The notes under the pieces were generated by a model. The model searched no databases. It had not been told where the DNA came from and saw nothing but the letters and a program-made list of their open reading frames with translations. A stretch of 64,000 nucleotides of DNA from positions 434,001 through 498,000 of the forward strand of contig NZ_JAIOUB010000003.1 of the NCBI RefSeq assembly GCF_019931215.1, given 5' to 3'. Source of the stretch: Alcanivorax limicola (lineage in GTDB: Bacteria; Pseudomonadota; Gammaproteobacteria; Pseudomonadales; Alcanivoracaceae). Positions 54,050-63,978 of this stretch are shown piece by piece (the stretch's first letter is position 1; every line of letters starts with the position of its first letter). Position numbers and translations under genes: made by a program.

Positions 54050-54457
54050 TTAGCTGATCGCCATATCTTTCAGTTTTTTCAGCGGGCGAATCTTGACCGC
54101 AGTGCTGGCCGGCTTGGCCTTGAACACGGTCTCTTCACCCGTGAAGGGGTTGATGCCCTTGCGCGCCTTGGTGGCCGGCTTTTTCACGGTGGTGATTTTC
54201 ATCAGGCCTGGCAGGGTGAACTGGCCAGCCCCACGCTTCTTGACGTGACCTTCGATGATGCTGGTCAGCTCTTCCATTACCGCAGTGACCTGCTTCTTGG
54301 TCAGGCCAGTGGATTCAGCGATGCTGGCGGTTACCTGGGTCTTGCTCATGGGTTCGGTGATCGCCTTGACCTTGCGAGCAGCGGCCGGAGCGGCAGCCTT
54401 GGCAGCGGGTTTCTTGGCGACGGTTTTCTTGGCAGCAGCTTTCTTTTTAACGGCCAT
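54050..54457 (-). CDS. HU-family DNA-binding protein with lysine/alanine-rich N-terminal tail
   Basis: A 135-residue protein: residues 1-32 are a Lys/Ala/Pro tail (MAVKKKAAAKKTVAKK...), and 37-135 form an HU/IHF-type domain with MSKTQVTASIAESTGLTKKQ and the DNA-binding arm region ARKGINPFTGEETVFKAKPAS. The combination of an H1-like tail and an HU fold is found in some bacteria. It has its own promoter and terminator. Together with the H1-like protein at 25920 it is the second lysine-rich nucleoid protein in the window. Confidence 0.88.
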   Translation of the reverse strand: MAVKKKAAAKKTVAKKPAAKAAAPAAARKVKAITEPMSKTQVTASIAESTGLTKKQVTAVMEELTSIIEGHVKKRGAGQFTLPGLMKITTVKKPATKARKGINPFTGEETVFKAKPASTAVKIRPLKKLKDMAIS

Positions 54458-54508
54458 GGATTTGCGTACCCCTGTCTGAGTTGCTGTTTTACGGTGTGTT
54501 CCGCGCCT

Positions 54509-54537
54509 GTTATATGCGATGAAGCTGGTGTCAGCAA
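54509..54537 (-). promoter_or_regulatory. Candidate promoter of the HU-like gene
   Basis: On the minus strand TTGCTG (54537-54532) and TATAAC (54514-54509) are separated by 17 bases. The -10 matches consensus at five of six positions. The leader would be about 45 bases. Confidence 0.5.
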
Positions 54538-54726
54538 GCGTTCGGACCCTGTTTTTCAGGGTTTTTTTGCAATTTCGGGTGGTTGAGAGGCGGTCCAGCG
54601 GATACAGGTGCGCCGGGTTACTGCCGTATAGCGCGCCGGCATGGCTGCCCGCCGGGTGAGTCGCTATACTATGCCGCCTTTCGCGGCCCTGATGCCGCGC
54701 CGTCTGATCCAGCGGAACGAGATGTT

Positions 54727-56493
54727 ATGCGAAGCCATTATTGCGGTGATTTGAGAGCCTCCCACGACGGGGAGCAGGTGACCTTGTGCGGTTGGGTGCA
54801 TCGCCGCCGGGACCATGGCGGGGTGATCTTCCTCGATCTGCGTGACCGGGCTGGCCTGGTGCAGGTGGTTTTCGATCCGGATACCGTCGAGGCATTTGCC
54901 CTGGCCGACAGGATGCGCAGCGAATACGTGGTGCAGGTGCAGGGTCTGGTGCGCCTGCGCGACGAGGCAGTGCGCAACAGCCGCATGACCACCGGCGACA
55001 TCGAAGTGCTGGGCACGGGGCTGACCCTGCTCAACACCTCCGAGACACCGCCTTTCGAGCTGGACGAGCACAGCCAGGCGGGCGAGGAAGTGCGCCTGAA
55101 GTACCGTTACCTGGATTTGCGCCGGCCGGAAGTGCTGGCCAGCTTCCGCTTCCGCTCGAAGCTCACCGCTGCCGTGCGCAGCGCGCTGGAAGAGCAGGGC
55201 TTCATGGATGTGGAAACACCGATCCTGACCAAGGCGACTCCGGAAGGCGCGCGGGACTATCTGGTGCCCAGCCGCACCCATCCGGGCAGCTTCTTTGCGC
55301 TGCCGCAATCACCGCAGCTGTTCAAACAGTTGTTGATGGTGGCCGGCTTTGATCGCTACTACCAGATCGCCAAGTGTTTCCGCGACGAAGATCTGCGCGC
55401 GGATCGTCAGCCCGAATTTACCCAGATCGACCTTGAAGCATCTTTTGTCACGGAAGACGACATCATCTCGATCACCGAAGCGATGGTGCGCAAGGTGTTT
55501 GCGCAGCTGCTGGACGTGACGCTGCCGGAATTTCCGCGCATGCCTTTCGCGGAGGCCATGCGCCGCTTCGGGTCGGACAAGCCGGACCTGCGCATTCCGC
55601 TGGAGCTGGTGGATATTGCTGACTTGCTGGCGAGTGTGGATTTCAAGGTCTTTGCCGGCCCGGCCAACGATCCGAAGGGGCGCGTTGCTGCGCTGCGGGT
55701 ACCGGGTGGTTGCGAGATGAGCCGCAAGGAGATTGACGAGTATACGAAGTTTGTCAGCATCTACGGTGCGCGCGGGCTGGCCTACATCAAGGTCAACGAT
55801 CTGACAGCAGGCAATGACGGTCTGCAGTCGCCGATTCTGAAGTTCCTGACGGACGATGCCATCGCGGGCATTCTGGCGCGTACGGGCGCGCAGACCGGCG
55901 ACCTGATTTTCTTCGGTGCGGACAAGGCAAAAGTCGTCAACGAAGCGCTGGGTGCACTGCGTGTGCGCGTCGGCCACGACCGCGGTCTGGTCGAGGGTGA
56001 CTGGGCGCCGCTGTGGGTGGTGGACTTCCCGATGTTCGAGGAAGACGACGATGGCCACTGGGCGGCGTTGCATCACCCCTTCACCATGCCGTCCTGTTCG
56101 GCGGAAGAGCTGGCGGCCAATCCCGGCGCCGCCCTGTCCAAAGCCTATGACATGGTGCTCAACGGCACGGAGCTGGGTGGCGGTTCCATCCGTATCCACG
56201 AGTCGGCCATGCAGCGGGCGGTCTTCAAGGCGCTGGGTATCAGCGATGAAGAAGCCGAGGAGAAATTCGGTTTTCTGCTGGACGCACTCAAGTTCGGCGC
56301 GCCGCCCCATGGTGGTCTGGCCTTCGGCCTGGATCGCATGGTGATGCTGATGACCGGGGTGGATTCCATCCGTGATGTGATTGCCTTCCCGAAAACCCAG
56401 ACTGCTGCCTGCCCGCTGACCCAGGCCCCGGCAGAGGTGGCCAGTCGTCAGCTGCGCGAGCTGGGCATCCAGCTGCGCAAGGCAGACGTCTGA
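54727..56493 (+). CDS. aspS: Aspartyl-tRNA synthetase
   Basis: Class IIb synthetase that charges tRNA-Asp. The 588-residue length is the bacterial form with the GAD domain inserted (about residues 285-415). Present are the anticodon-binding OB-fold ([24 protein letters not shown]), motif 2 ([20 protein letters not shown]) and motif 3 ([15 protein letters not shown]). ATG 54727 is chosen because the family starts MRSHYCG; upstream in-frame sequence is Pro/Gly-rich and not conserved. A TATACT element at 54665 may be the -10. Confidence 0.97.
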   Translation: MRSHYCGDLRASHDGEQVTLCGWVHRRRDHGGVIFLDLRDRAGLVQVVFDPDTVEAFALADRMRSEYVVQVQGLVRLRDEAVRNSRMTTGDIEVLGTGLTLLNTSETPPFELDEHSQAGEEVRLKYRYLDLRRPEVLASFRFRSKLTAAVRSALEEQGFMDVETPILTKATPEGARDYLVPSRTHPGSFFALPQSPQLFKQLLMVAGFDRYYQIAKCFRDEDLRADRQPEFTQIDLEASFVTEDDIISITEAMVRKVFAQLLDVTLPEFPRMPFAEAMRRFGSDKPDLRIPLELVDIADLLASVDFKVFAGPANDPKGRVAALRVPGGCEMSRKEIDEYTKFVSIYGARGLAYIKVNDLTAGNDGLQSPILKFLTDDAIAGILARTGAQTGDLIFFGADKAKVVNEALGALRVRVGHDRGLVEGDWAPLWVVDFPMFEEDDDGHWAALHHPFTMPSCSAEELAANPGAALSKAYDMVLNGTELGGGSIRIHESAMQRAVFKALGISDEEAEEKFGFLLDALKFGAPPHGGLAFGLDRMVMLMTGVDSIRDVIAFPKTQTAACPLTQAPAEVASRQLRELGIQLRKADV

Positions 56494-56538
56494 TACGTAC
56501 ATATTAAGTCGATGCACAGATAAAAGAATGAGGTTGCC

Positions 56539-57279
56539 ATGGCCGGCCACAGCAAATGGGCGAATATCAAACACCGCAAGGCGGCGCAGGATGCCAAGCG
56601 GGGCAAGGTCTTTACCAAGCTGATTCGTGAAATCACGGTGGCAGCACGGCTCGGCGGCCCGGAGCCCAATGACAACCCGCGCCTGCGCGCGGTGGTGGAC
56701 AAGGCGCTCACCGCCAACATGACCCGCGACACCATTGATCGGGCCATCAAGCGCGGTGTCGGTGCGGATGACGGCGCCGACATGTCCGAGATCACCTATG
56801 AGGGCTATGGGCCCAGCGGCGTGGCGGTGCTGGTGGAAACCATGACCGACAACGTCAACCGCACGGTGTCGGATGTGCGTCACGGCTTCACCAAACACGG
56901 CGGCAATCTGGGCACCAATGGTTCGGTGGCCTATCTGTTCTCCAAGCGCGGCGAGATCATTCTCGAGCCGGGCCCGGAAGAAGACACCTTGCTGGAGCTG
57001 GCCCTGGAGGCTGGTGCAGAGGATGTGCAGACCCACGAAGATGGCTCCTATACCGTGATCACTGCCGCCGATCGCAGTTTTGGCGAGGTGGTGGATGCGC
57101 TCAAGGCGGCGGGTATCGAACCGGCTAATGCCGAGGTGACCATGCACCCGAGCACCGAAGCCGAGGTGGATGGCGATACCGCCGCCACCGTGATGAAAAT
57201 GATTGATCACCTGGAAGACCTGGACGATGTGCAGAATGTCTACACCAACGTCCGTCTGCCGGATGACTTCGAGCTCTGA
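56539..57279 (+). CDS. yebC: YebC/TACO1-family probable transcriptional regulator
   Basis: A 246-residue protein beginning with the invariant [22 protein letters not shown] in part; the three-domain YebC family helps translation of proline-rich stretches or binds DNA, depending on the member. It lies between aspS and ruvC, a very common arrangement in gammaproteobacteria. Confidence 0.96.
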   Translation: MAGHSKWANIKHRKAAQDAKRGKVFTKLIREITVAARLGGPEPNDNPRLRAVVDKALTANMTRDTIDRAIKRGVGADDGADMSEITYEGYGPSGVAVLVETMTDNVNRTVSDVRHGFTKHGGNLGTNGSVAYLFSKRGEIILEPGPEEDTLLELALEAGAEDVQTHEDGSYTVITAADRSFGEVVDALKAAGIEPANAEVTMHPSTEAEVDGDTAATVMKMIDHLEDLDDVQNVYTNVRLPDDFEL

Positions 57280-57348
57280 ATCCGAGCGTGCGGCGCGGCG
57301 CGGCAAGCGGGCCTTGCATACTGTCCATAAGTTGAGTATCAATGCCGC

Positions 57349-57867
57349 ATGACACGGATACTCGGCATTGACCCTGGTTCCCGGTTTACCGGTTACGGCC
57401 TGATTGATCAGGTTGGCCAGACGTCGCGCATGGTCGCCTGCGGCACTATTGCCACCAGCGGCGATGACATCGCCCCCCGGTTGGGCCAGATCTTTCGCGA
57501 GTTGGCCCAGGTGGTGGACCTGCACAGCCCGGTGGAAGTGGGCATCGAGAAAGTCTTCATGGCACGCAATGCCGATTCGGCGCTCAAGCTGGGCCAGGCC
57601 CGTGGGGCTGCCATTGCTGCGGTGGTCCAGCATGATCTGCCGGTATTCGAATATTCCGCCCGGCAGGTCAAGCAGGCGCTGGTAGGGCGTGGCGGTGCCG
57701 AAAAACAACAAGTGGCGCAGATGGTCTGTTATCTGCTGGGGCTCGAGAAGGCCCCGCAGGCGGATGCTGCTGACGCGCTGGCCATCGCCATCTGTCATGC
57801 CCACATGCGTGTGACGCTGGCACGCATGGCCGGCGCGACTGCCATACGACGAGGACGGATCCGATGA
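57349..57867 (+). CDS. ruvC: Holliday junction endonuclease RuvC
   Basis: RuvC resolves Holliday junctions by symmetric nicking. The 172-residue protein has the catalytic Asp8 in [13 protein letters not shown], Glu in [20 protein letters not shown], and the C-terminal acidic pair in [14 protein letters not shown]. The ribosome-binding site is weak. It overlaps ruvA by 4 bases. Confidence 0.97.
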   Translation: MTRILGIDPGSRFTGYGLIDQVGQTSRMVACGTIATSGDDIAPRLGQIFRELAQVVDLHSPVEVGIEKVFMARNADSALKLGQARGAAIAAVVQHDLPVFEYSARQVKQALVGRGGAEKQQVAQMVCYLLGLEKAPQADAADALAIAICHAHMRVTLARMAGATAIRRGRIR

Positions 57868-58481
57868 TTGGACGTTTGCGCGGCATCCTCATAGAAGCCC
57901 GCCCGCCGCAATTGCTGGTTGAAGTGGGCGGCGTGGGCTACGAAGTCGAGGCCCCGATGACCGCCTTTTACCAGCAGACCCCGCCGGGCCAGGAAATCCT
58001 CCTGCACACCCATCTTGTGGTGCGTGAAGATGCGCAACTGCTGTACGGTTTTATTGATCGCTTCGAGCGTGAGCTGTTTCGGGCGCTGATCAAGGTGAAC
58101 GGCGTTGGCCCGAAGATGGCGCTGGGTATCCTCTCGGGTATCGAAGCCGCGCGACTGGTACGCTGCATCGAAGAGCAGGATACGACCTCACTGGTACGCG
58201 TGCCTGGCATCGGCAAGAAGACAGCAGAACGCCTGGTGATCGAGATGCGCGACCGGATCGGTCGCCTGGAAGGCACTATTGCGATCACCGGCGCGGCCGG
58301 CGCATCGGCGCCGGCCGGTAGCGCACGGCAGGACGCGGTGGCGGCGCTGGAGGCGCTGGGATATCGCCCCAGGGATGCGGAGCAAGCGCTGGCGAAAGTG
58401 CTGGACGCAGGGGCTGATGATCACAGCAGCCTCGATAGCGCTGAGTTGATTCGCCTGGCGCTGAAGAATCTTGCGCGATGA
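57864..58481 (+). CDS. ruvA: Holliday junction branch migration protein RuvA
   Basis: RuvA tetramers hold the Holliday junction for RuvB. The 205-residue protein has the N-terminal OB-fold ([20 protein letters not shown]), the helix-hairpin-helix region ([15 protein letters not shown] and [16 protein letters not shown]), and the C-terminal RuvB-contacting domain after a flexible linker. Coupled to ruvC by ATGA. Confidence 0.97.
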   Translation: MIGRLRGILIEARPPQLLVEVGGVGYEVEAPMTAFYQQTPPGQEILLHTHLVVREDAQLLYGFIDRFERELFRALIKVNGVGPKMALGILSGIEAARLVRCIEEQDTTSLVRVPGIGKKTAERLVIEMRDRIGRLEGTIAITGAAGASAPAGSARQDAVAALEALGYRPRDAEQALAKVLDAGADDHSSLDSAELIRLALKNLAR

Positions 58482-58520
58482 CCTGCATGCGGCAACGACA
58501 GTTTGCCCCCGGGAGTGATC

Positions 58521-59576
58521 ATGGAGACTGAACGGATTATTTCTGCAGAGACCGGCCCGGGTGACGAGCAACTGGAGCGGGTGATTCGTCCGGCGAGCCT
58601 GGCCGATTACCGTGGCCAGCCGAAAGTGACCCAGCGCATGGAGATCTTTATTGATGCCGCACGCATGCGCAAGGAAGCGCTGGATCATACGCTGCTGTTC
58701 GGGCCGCCCGGCCTCGGCAAGACCACACTCGCGAACATTATCGCCCGGGAAATGGGCGCAGACCTGAAAAGCACCTCGGGCCCGGTGCTGGAAAAAGCCG
58801 GCGACCTGGCGGCACTGCTGACCAATCTCGAGCCCGGTGATGTGCTGTTCGTGGACGAGATTCATCGTCTCTCTCCCGTGGTGGAGGAGATTCTTTATCC
58901 GGCCATGGAAGACTATCAGCTGGATATCATGATCGGTGAAGGGCCTGCCGCGCGCTCCATCAAGATCGAACTGCCGCCGTTTACCCTGGTGGGCGCGACC
59001 ACACGCGCCGGGCTGCTGACCGCGCCGTTGCGGGATCGCTTCGGTATTGTCCAGCGCCTGGAGTTCTATTCGGTGGAGGATCTGACCGGTATCGTCACCC
59101 GCTCCTGCGATATTTTTGCCTTGAGCGTGGAGCCGGAGGGGGCCAGTGAGATTGCCCGCCGCGCCCGGGGCACGCCACGGATTGCCAACCGTCTGCTGCG
59201 CCGGGTGCGGGATTACGCCGAAGTGCGTGGCGATGGACGTATTACCGGTGACATCGCGCGCGCTGCGCTGGATATGCTGGAAGTGGATGCCTGTGGTCTG
59301 GACGGCACCGACCGGCGTCTGCTGCTCACCATGATGGAAAAATTCGATGGCGGCCCGGTCGGGCTGGAAAGTCTGGCCGCCGCGCTGAATGAGGATGCGG
59401 GGACGCTGGAGGAAGTGGTCGAGCCCTATCTGATCCAGCAGGGGTTTATCCATCGCACGCCGCGCGGGCGTCAGGTGACCAACCATGCCTGGCGACATTT
59501 CGGCCTGCGGGCGCCGGAGCGCAATAATGTGGGCGGCGTTGGCGGGGCGAGTGCCGGTGATCTCTTTGACGTCTGA
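58521..59576 (+). CDS. ruvB: Holliday junction branch migration ATPase RuvB
   Basis: RuvB is the hexameric motor for branch migration. The 351-residue AAA+ protein has Walker [13 protein letters not shown], Walker [11 protein letters not shown], sensor 1 VGATTRAG and the arginine finger region [10 protein letters not shown], followed by the winged-helix domain. ATG 58521 with GGGAG upstream is chosen. 39 bases separate it from ruvA. Confidence 0.97.
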   Translation: METERIISAETGPGDEQLERVIRPASLADYRGQPKVTQRMEIFIDAARMRKEALDHTLLFGPPGLGKTTLANIIAREMGADLKSTSGPVLEKAGDLAALLTNLEPGDVLFVDEIHRLSPVVEEILYPAMEDYQLDIMIGEGPAARSIKIELPPFTLVGATTRAGLLTAPLRDRFGIVQRLEFYSVEDLTGIVTRSCDIFALSVEPEGASEIARRARGTPRIANRLLRRVRDYAEVRGDGRITGDIARAALDMLEVDACGLDGTDRRLLLTMMEKFDGGPVGLESLAAALNEDAGTLEEVVEPYLIQQGFIHRTPRGRQVTNHAWRHFGLRAPERNNVGGVGGASAGDLFDV

Positions 59577-59636
59577 GTGCCTGGCGGTGAGATGGCGGAG
59601 GCCGTTTAACACTTTTTTCGATAAACGGCGGGTTTT

Positions 59637-60059
59637 ATGACCAAAAATCAGGAATTTACACTCCCTTTGCGCGTCTATATCGAAGACACTGACGCCGGTG
59701 GGATTGTCTACTACGTGAATTACCTCAAATTCATGGAGCGCGCGCGGACCGAGTTTCTGCGCACACTGGGGTATCAGCACTACGGGCTGGCGGAAGAAGA
59801 CTTCCAGTTTGTGGTGCATTCCTGTGCAGTGCGTTACTTGAAGCCCGCACGTATTGATGATGCCTTGAGTGTCACCGCCCGCCTGAGCAAGGCGGGGCGG
59901 GTGGCGCTCGATTTCGTTCAGCAGGTATGGCGGGGCGAGGAACTGTTGTGCGAAGCGCAGGTCAAGGTGGCCTGCGTGCGGGCCAGTGACATGCGCCCGC
60001 GCGGTTTGCCGGCACCTTTGCAGGCCGCGATGCAGGCTCAGGTTATTCGCCACGCGTAA
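59637..60059 (+). CDS. ybgC: Tol-Pal-associated acyl-CoA thioesterase YbgC
   Basis: A 140-residue hotdog thioesterase that belongs to the Tol-Pal gene cluster and acts on acyl-CoA or acyl-ACP at the inner membrane in E. coli. The motif YIEDTDAGGIVYYVNYLKFMERARTE contains the catalytic Asp and Tyr of the family (given here in two parts: YIEDTDAGGIVYY and VNYLKFMERARTE). Its stop codon lies inside a perfect tandem duplication. First gene of ybgC-tolQRAB-pal. Confidence 0.95.
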   Translation: MTKNQEFTLPLRVYIEDTDAGGIVYYVNYLKFMERARTEFLRTLGYQHYGLAEEDFQFVVHSCAVRYLKPARIDDALSVTARLSKAGRVALDFVQQVWRGEELLCEAQVKVACVRASDMRPRGLPAPLQAAMQAQVIRHA

Positions 60060-60083
60060 GAACAACGACGCGTAAGAACAACG
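60052..60083. repeat. Perfect 16-bp tandem duplication across the ybgC stop
   Basis: ACGCGTAAGAACAACG occurs at 60052-60067 and again at 60068-60083 without any difference. The first copy contains the last ybgC codon and the TAA stop, and the second copy is a decoy of the same end. Confidence 0.95.
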
Positions 60084-60088
60084 ATATG

Positions 60089-60110
60089 TCATTGTCTGGT
60101 CATTGACTGA
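60089..60110. repeat. 11-bp direct repeat upstream of tolQ
   Basis: TCATTGTCTGG (60089-60099) is followed by TCATTGACTGA (60100-60110), 9 of 11 identical. The second copy includes TTGACT, which could act as a -35 element for tolQ. Confidence 0.5.
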
Positions 60111-60146
60111 CGGGACGCTGTGAAACGGTAACAGGAGACGGGGTAG

Positions 60147-60836
60147 ATGGCAGAAACAGATAGCATGTCGATGTGGTATCTGATTGCCACGGCGGATTTG
60201 CTGGTGCAGCTGGTGATGCTGCTGCTGGTGGTCTTGTCGGTGGCATCCTGGGCAATGATCTATACACGCTACCGCATTATCGGCCGAGCCCGGCGTGCCG
60301 GTGCGGCCTTTGAAGAGCGTTTCTGGTCAGGCGAAGACTTGTCGACGCTGTATCAGAAGGTCAAGAAAGAGCCGGACCCGGACAGCGGGCAGGAAGCGAT
60401 TTTTCGTGCCGGCTTCCAGGAATTCGTACGCCTGTCGAAAAACTCCCGCGATGCCGAAGCGGTCATGGTTGGCGCCCAGCGCGCCATGCGCGTGACGCTG
60501 CAACGCGAGCAGGCGCGCTTGACCACCTCCTTGCCCTTCCTGGCCACCGTGGGTTCCACCAGCCCTTATATCGGCCTGTTCGGTACCGTCTGGGGCATCA
60601 TGAATTCGTTCCGCGCACTGGCCAATGTCAGTCAGGCGACCCTGACCGTGGTCGCGCCGGGTATCGCCGAAGCACTGATCGCGACGGCAATGGGGCTGTT
60701 TGCGGCCATTCCTGCGGTCGTGGCCTATAACCGTTACGCCTCCGCCACAGACAGCCTGATCGGCGACAGTGAAATGTTCGCGGAAGAGTTTTCCTCGATC
60801 CTGCACCGGCAGGCCCACGGCCGGGGAGAAGCCTGA
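60147..60836 (+). CDS. tolQ: Tol-Pal system inner-membrane proton channel subunit TolQ
   Basis: TolQ, with TolR, uses the proton motive force to energise TolA during outer-membrane constriction. The 229-residue protein has three membrane helices (about 16-40, 133-155 and 172-195) and the MotA/TolQ/ExbB motif TVGSTSPYIGLFGTVWGIMN. GGAGACGG lies before the ATG. It overlaps tolR by one base (TGATG). Confidence 0.97.
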   Translation: MAETDSMSMWYLIATADLLVQLVMLLLVVLSVASWAMIYTRYRIIGRARRAGAAFEERFWSGEDLSTLYQKVKKEPDPDSGQEAIFRAGFQEFVRLSKNSRDAEAVMVGAQRAMRVTLQREQARLTTSLPFLATVGSTSPYIGLFGTVWGIMNSFRALANVSQATLTVVAPGIAEALIATAMGLFAAIPAVVAYNRYASATDSLIGDSEMFAEEFSSILHRQAHGRGEA

Positions 60837-61264
60837 TGGTCAAGGTCCGTCCTCCGCGCAAGCTGGTGGCCGAGATCAACGTCGTGCCGTATATCGACGT
60901 CATGCTGGTGTTGCTGATCGTGTTCATGATCACTGCGCCCATGCTTACGCAGGGGATTCAGGTGGATCTGCCGCGCAGCAGCAGTGAGCCGCTTGTCACC
61001 GATGATGAGCCGGTGATCATCAGCGTGCAGCGAGACGGCGGCTACTTTATCAATGTCGGGGAAGATCAGCAGAGCACTGCCACGCTGGATACCGTGCGTG
61101 GTCATGCCCTGCGTATCCAGCGCAATGCACCGCAGACCCTGTTCCTGGTAGAAGGGGACAAGGACGTCGCATACGGCAAGGTGATCGAGCTGATGTCGGC
61201 CTTGCAGGGCGCCGGCATTGATCGCCTGGGGCTGGTGACGGAACCGCCGGACAAGGCCAACTGA
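60836..61264 (+). CDS. tolR: Tol-Pal system protein TolR (ExbD family)
   Basis: The 142-residue ExbD/TolR family protein has one membrane helix (about 18-38, VPYIDVMLVLLIVFMITAPM) with the essential Asp in PYIDVML, and a periplasmic domain. It forms the proton channel with TolQ. Stop and start overlap as TGATG on both sides. Confidence 0.97.
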   Translation: MVKVRPPRKLVAEINVVPYIDVMLVLLIVFMITAPMLTQGIQVDLPRSSSEPLVTDDEPVIISVQRDGGYFINVGEDQQSTATLDTVRGHALRIQRNAPQTLFLVEGDKDVAYGKVIELMSALQGAGIDRLGLVTEPPDKAN

Positions 61265-62034
61265 TGAACTGGCGTGATGGTGCACCGGCGATTGCGGTCT
61301 CCCTGACACTGCATCTGGCGGTGGTGGGTGTGCTGACCCTGAACTGGGCGAGTTCGCCCAAGGTGGATATCAAGCCGCGCAGTGTGCCTCATGTGCAGGC
61401 CGTTGTGGTGGAGCGTCCCGCACCACAGCAGCCTGCTGCCCGGCCTCGTCCGCAGCCACAGCCTCGTCCACAACCCCAGCCGAGACCGCCTGAACCGAAA
61501 CCCGAGCCGCCGAAGCCGGAAGTGCAGCGGCCGGAACCGAAGCCCGAACCGAAACCTGAGCCAGCGCCTCAGCCCAGGCCGGAGCCAAAGCCCGAGCCAA
61601 AGCCTGAGCCCAGACCGGAATTCAGCCAGCCGGACTTGTCGGAATTGCTGGCTGAGGAAGAGATGGCCATGGCCCAGCAACAGGCAGAGCGTGAGGCCAG
61701 CGCGGAGACGATAGTCAGCACAGATGGTGCGTCCATGGGCGATGATTCGGAAATGGCGGGTTATCGGCAGGCGATTCAGGCTGCGGTCAGCAGGCGCTGG
61801 AGCCGGCCACCCAGTGCGCGCAACGATATGGAACTGGTGCTGCGGGTCCGTTTGGCGCCGGGTGGCGATGTCGTCAATGTGTCAGTCAGAACACCCAGTG
61901 GCGATCATGCGCTGGATCGTTCCGCGATGGCTGCGGTCAGAAATGCGAGCCCGTTACCAGTGCCGAGCGGGCGCGATTTTGAAAATTTTCGTGAATTTGA
62001 TTTCCTGTTCCGGCCGGAGGATATGCGGTTGTGA
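61264..62034 (+). CDS. tolA: Cell envelope integrity protein TolA, proline-rich linker form
   Basis: TolA links TolQR to Pal and TolB across the periplasm. The 256-residue protein is much shorter than E. coli TolA (421). It has an N-terminal membrane segment (about 9-27), then a Pro/Lys/Glu/Arg/Gln repeat region at about 51-119 ([26 protein letters not shown]) instead of the long Ala-rich helix, and a C-terminal domain (about 160-256, with [14 protein letters not shown] and [16 protein letters not shown]). The Pro-rich linker resembles TonB. Identification rests on the gene position and C-terminal domain. Confidence 0.93.
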   Translation: MNWRDGAPAIAVSLTLHLAVVGVLTLNWASSPKVDIKPRSVPHVQAVVVERPAPQQPAARPRPQPQPRPQPQPRPPEPKPEPPKPEVQRPEPKPEPKPEPAPQPRPEPKPEPKPEPRPEFSQPDLSELLAEEEMAMAQQQAEREASAETIVSTDGASMGDDSEMAGYRQAIQAAVSRRWSRPPSARNDMELVLRVRLAPGGDVVNVSVRTPSGDHALDRSAMAAVRNASPLPVPSGRDFENFREFDFLFRPEDMRL

Positions 62035-63323
62035 GAAAGTTGATGAAGAATTTGGTCATGACGTGCCTGTTGTTGGGGTGCACAACACTGGTGCACGCCA
62101 ATCTGGTGATCGAGATCACTCAGGGGCGTGATGATGCGCTGCCGATTGCGGTGGTGCCGTTTGCCAGTTCCGGGGGGCAGCCCGAGGAAGATATCGCCGC
62201 GATCATTGCGGCGAACCTGCATCGCAGCGGGCAATTTCGTCCGCTGCCTGCGGAGGACATGCTGAGTCGTCCGAGCCGCGGTGCCGACATCATCTGGCGC
62301 GATTTCCGCGTCATGCAGTCGGAATATGTGGTGGTCGGGCGCAGTAACCGGCTGGAGGACGGCCGCTATCGTGTGGAGTACGAACTGCACGACGTGGCGC
62401 GCGGCGCTCAGATGGTCGCCGCCAGCTACACGGGTAGCGCCAGCCAGCTGCGAGATATGGCGCATTCGATATCAGACAAGGTGTTCGAGCAGCTGACCGG
62501 GATTCCCGGCGTGTTCGGCACCAAGATTCTGTATGTGACCATGAATGAACGGCGTGAGCATCCGTTTGAACTGCAGTATGCGGATGCCGATGGGCACCGG
62601 GCGCAGACTATTCTGCGCAGCCGTCAGCCCATCATGAGTCCGTCCTGGTCACCGGATGGCAGCCAGGTCGCCTATGTATCGTTTGAGGGCGACGGGCTGC
62701 CGAAAATCTATGTGCACAACCTGGCCAGCTCCGAGCGCAGGGTGGTAGCCCGGGAGTCGGGCATTAACGGGGCGCCGGCGTGGTCGCCGGACGGTACGCG
62801 TCTTGCATTGACCTTGTCACGGGACGGTGCGCCGGAGATCTACACGCTGGACCTGAGCACGGGTCGCCTCGTGCGCAGGACCAACAGCCGCGCTATTGAT
62901 ACAGAGCCGCGTTGGCTGCCGGACGGTGAATCACTGGTGTTCACCTCCAGCCGGGGTGGCGGTCCGCAGATCTATCGCATGGACCTGCGGGACAACACGG
63001 TGCGGCGTCTGACCTTCGAGGGGCCTTACAATGCCCGCCCGGATGTCACACCCGACGGACGGTACCTGGTTTTCGTGCATCGTCGTGATGGGCGCTTCCA
63101 GATTGGCGTACAGGATATGCGACGCGGTACCTTCAATGTGCTGACCGCATCAAATATGGATGAATCCCCCAGTGTTGCGCCAAATGGAACTATGATAATT
63201 TATGGCACACAGCAAGGGGGGGCAGGTGTTCTCGAGGCCGTATCCATTGATGGACGGGTGAGGGTGGCACTGCCTTCGAAGGAAGGTGAAGTTCGTGAAC
63301 CGGCATGGTCGCCGTTTATGTGA
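62031..63323 (+). CDS. tolB: Tol-Pal system periplasmic protein TolB
   Basis: TolB is a periplasmic six-bladed beta-propeller protein that binds Pal and releases it for movement. The 430-residue precursor has a signal peptide (cut about residue 24, LVHA), an N-terminal domain, and WD40-like propeller repeats of the form [33 protein letters not shown] and [11 protein letters not shown]. The start is GTG, overlapping the tolA stop; an in-frame ATG at 62043 is an alternative. Confidence 0.97.
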   Translation: MRKLMKNLVMTCLLLGCTTLVHANLVIEITQGRDDALPIAVVPFASSGGQPEEDIAAIIAANLHRSGQFRPLPAEDMLSRPSRGADIIWRDFRVMQSEYVVVGRSNRLEDGRYRVEYELHDVARGAQMVAASYTGSASQLRDMAHSISDKVFEQLTGIPGVFGTKILYVTMNERREHPFELQYADADGHRAQTILRSRQPIMSPSWSPDGSQVAYVSFEGDGLPKIYVHNLASSERRVVARESGINGAPAWSPDGTRLALTLSRDGAPEIYTLDLSTGRLVRRTNSRAIDTEPRWLPDGESLVFTSSRGGGPQIYRMDLRDNTVRRLTFEGPYNARPDVTPDGRYLVFVHRRDGRFQIGVQDMRRGTFNVLTASNMDESPSVAPNGTMIIYGTQQGGAGVLEAVSIDGRVRVALPSKEGEVREPAWSPFM

Positions 63324-63402
63324 CCCTGGTGGTTCAGGACAAAAAAGAGTTTAAACAAAGGTTTTTTCAGACCTACCAATGGTAACAACAGGAGTTCTAT
63401 CA

Positions 63403-63978
63403 ATGCGCGCTTCCACGTACAACCGTCTTTTCATCGCTGTGATCGGGTCCGCCATGCTGGCCGCCTGCTCCAGCACGCCGACCGAGGATGACACCTCTGC
63501 CACTGATCAGCAGCAGGTCGAACGTGAGGCTGATACCCGTCCCGTGACTCCGGCACAGCCGACTCGCCCGGACTACAGCCACATTCCCCTGACCGCCGAG
63601 GGTTACCACAATCATCCGTCTCACTACGACGGCACCACTGACAGCCGCATCGTGTACTTCGCATTCGATCGCTCTGAAGTGCCTGCCGCCGCATTCGACA
63701 CGCTGCGTGCCCACGCCAATCACCTGAAAGGCAACAGCAACGCTCGCGTCCGTCTGGAAGGGCATACCGATGAGCGTGGTACGCGCGAGTACAACGTAGC
63801 GTTGGCTGAGCGTCGTTCCAAGGCGGTCGAGCAGTTCCTGCGCGTGCAGGGCGTTTCTGCTTCACAGATCACCACTGTCAGCTACGGCGAAGAAAAGCCG
63901 AAAGCGCGTGGCTCTGACGAAATGGCCTACGCCCAGAACCGTCGCGTAGAGCTGAACTACACTGCTGGCCGTCCGTAA
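63403..63978 (+). CDS. pal: Peptidoglycan-associated lipoprotein Pal
   Basis: Pal is anchored in the outer membrane by lipid and binds peptidoglycan through its OmpA-like domain. The 191-residue precursor has a lipobox LAAC with Cys22, an acidic, Thr-rich linker (about 25-60), and an OmpA-like domain (about 75-190) with [29 protein letters not shown] and [14 protein letters not shown] 63403 with AGGAG upstream is chosen; an earlier in-frame ATG at 63379 would extend the signal peptide. Confidence 0.97.
   Translation: MRASTYNRLFIAVIGSAMLAACSSTPTEDDTSATDQQQVEREADTRPVTPAQPTRPDYSHIPLTAEGYHNHPSHYDGTTDSRIVYFAFDRSEVPAAAFDTLRAHANHLKGNSNARVRLEGHTDERGTREYNVALAERRSKAVEQFLRVQGVSASQITTVSYGEEKPKARGSDEMAYAQNRRVELNYTAGRP

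Noticed and set aside
55309-57804. 831-residue reading frame on the minus strand opposite aspS, yebC and ruvC
   Set aside because: It spans three well-defined plus-strand genes and carries no motif; an antisense shadow of GC-rich codons.
58188-60092. 634-residue reading frame opposite ruvA, ruvB and ybgC
   Set aside because: Antisense shadow over complete housekeeping genes.
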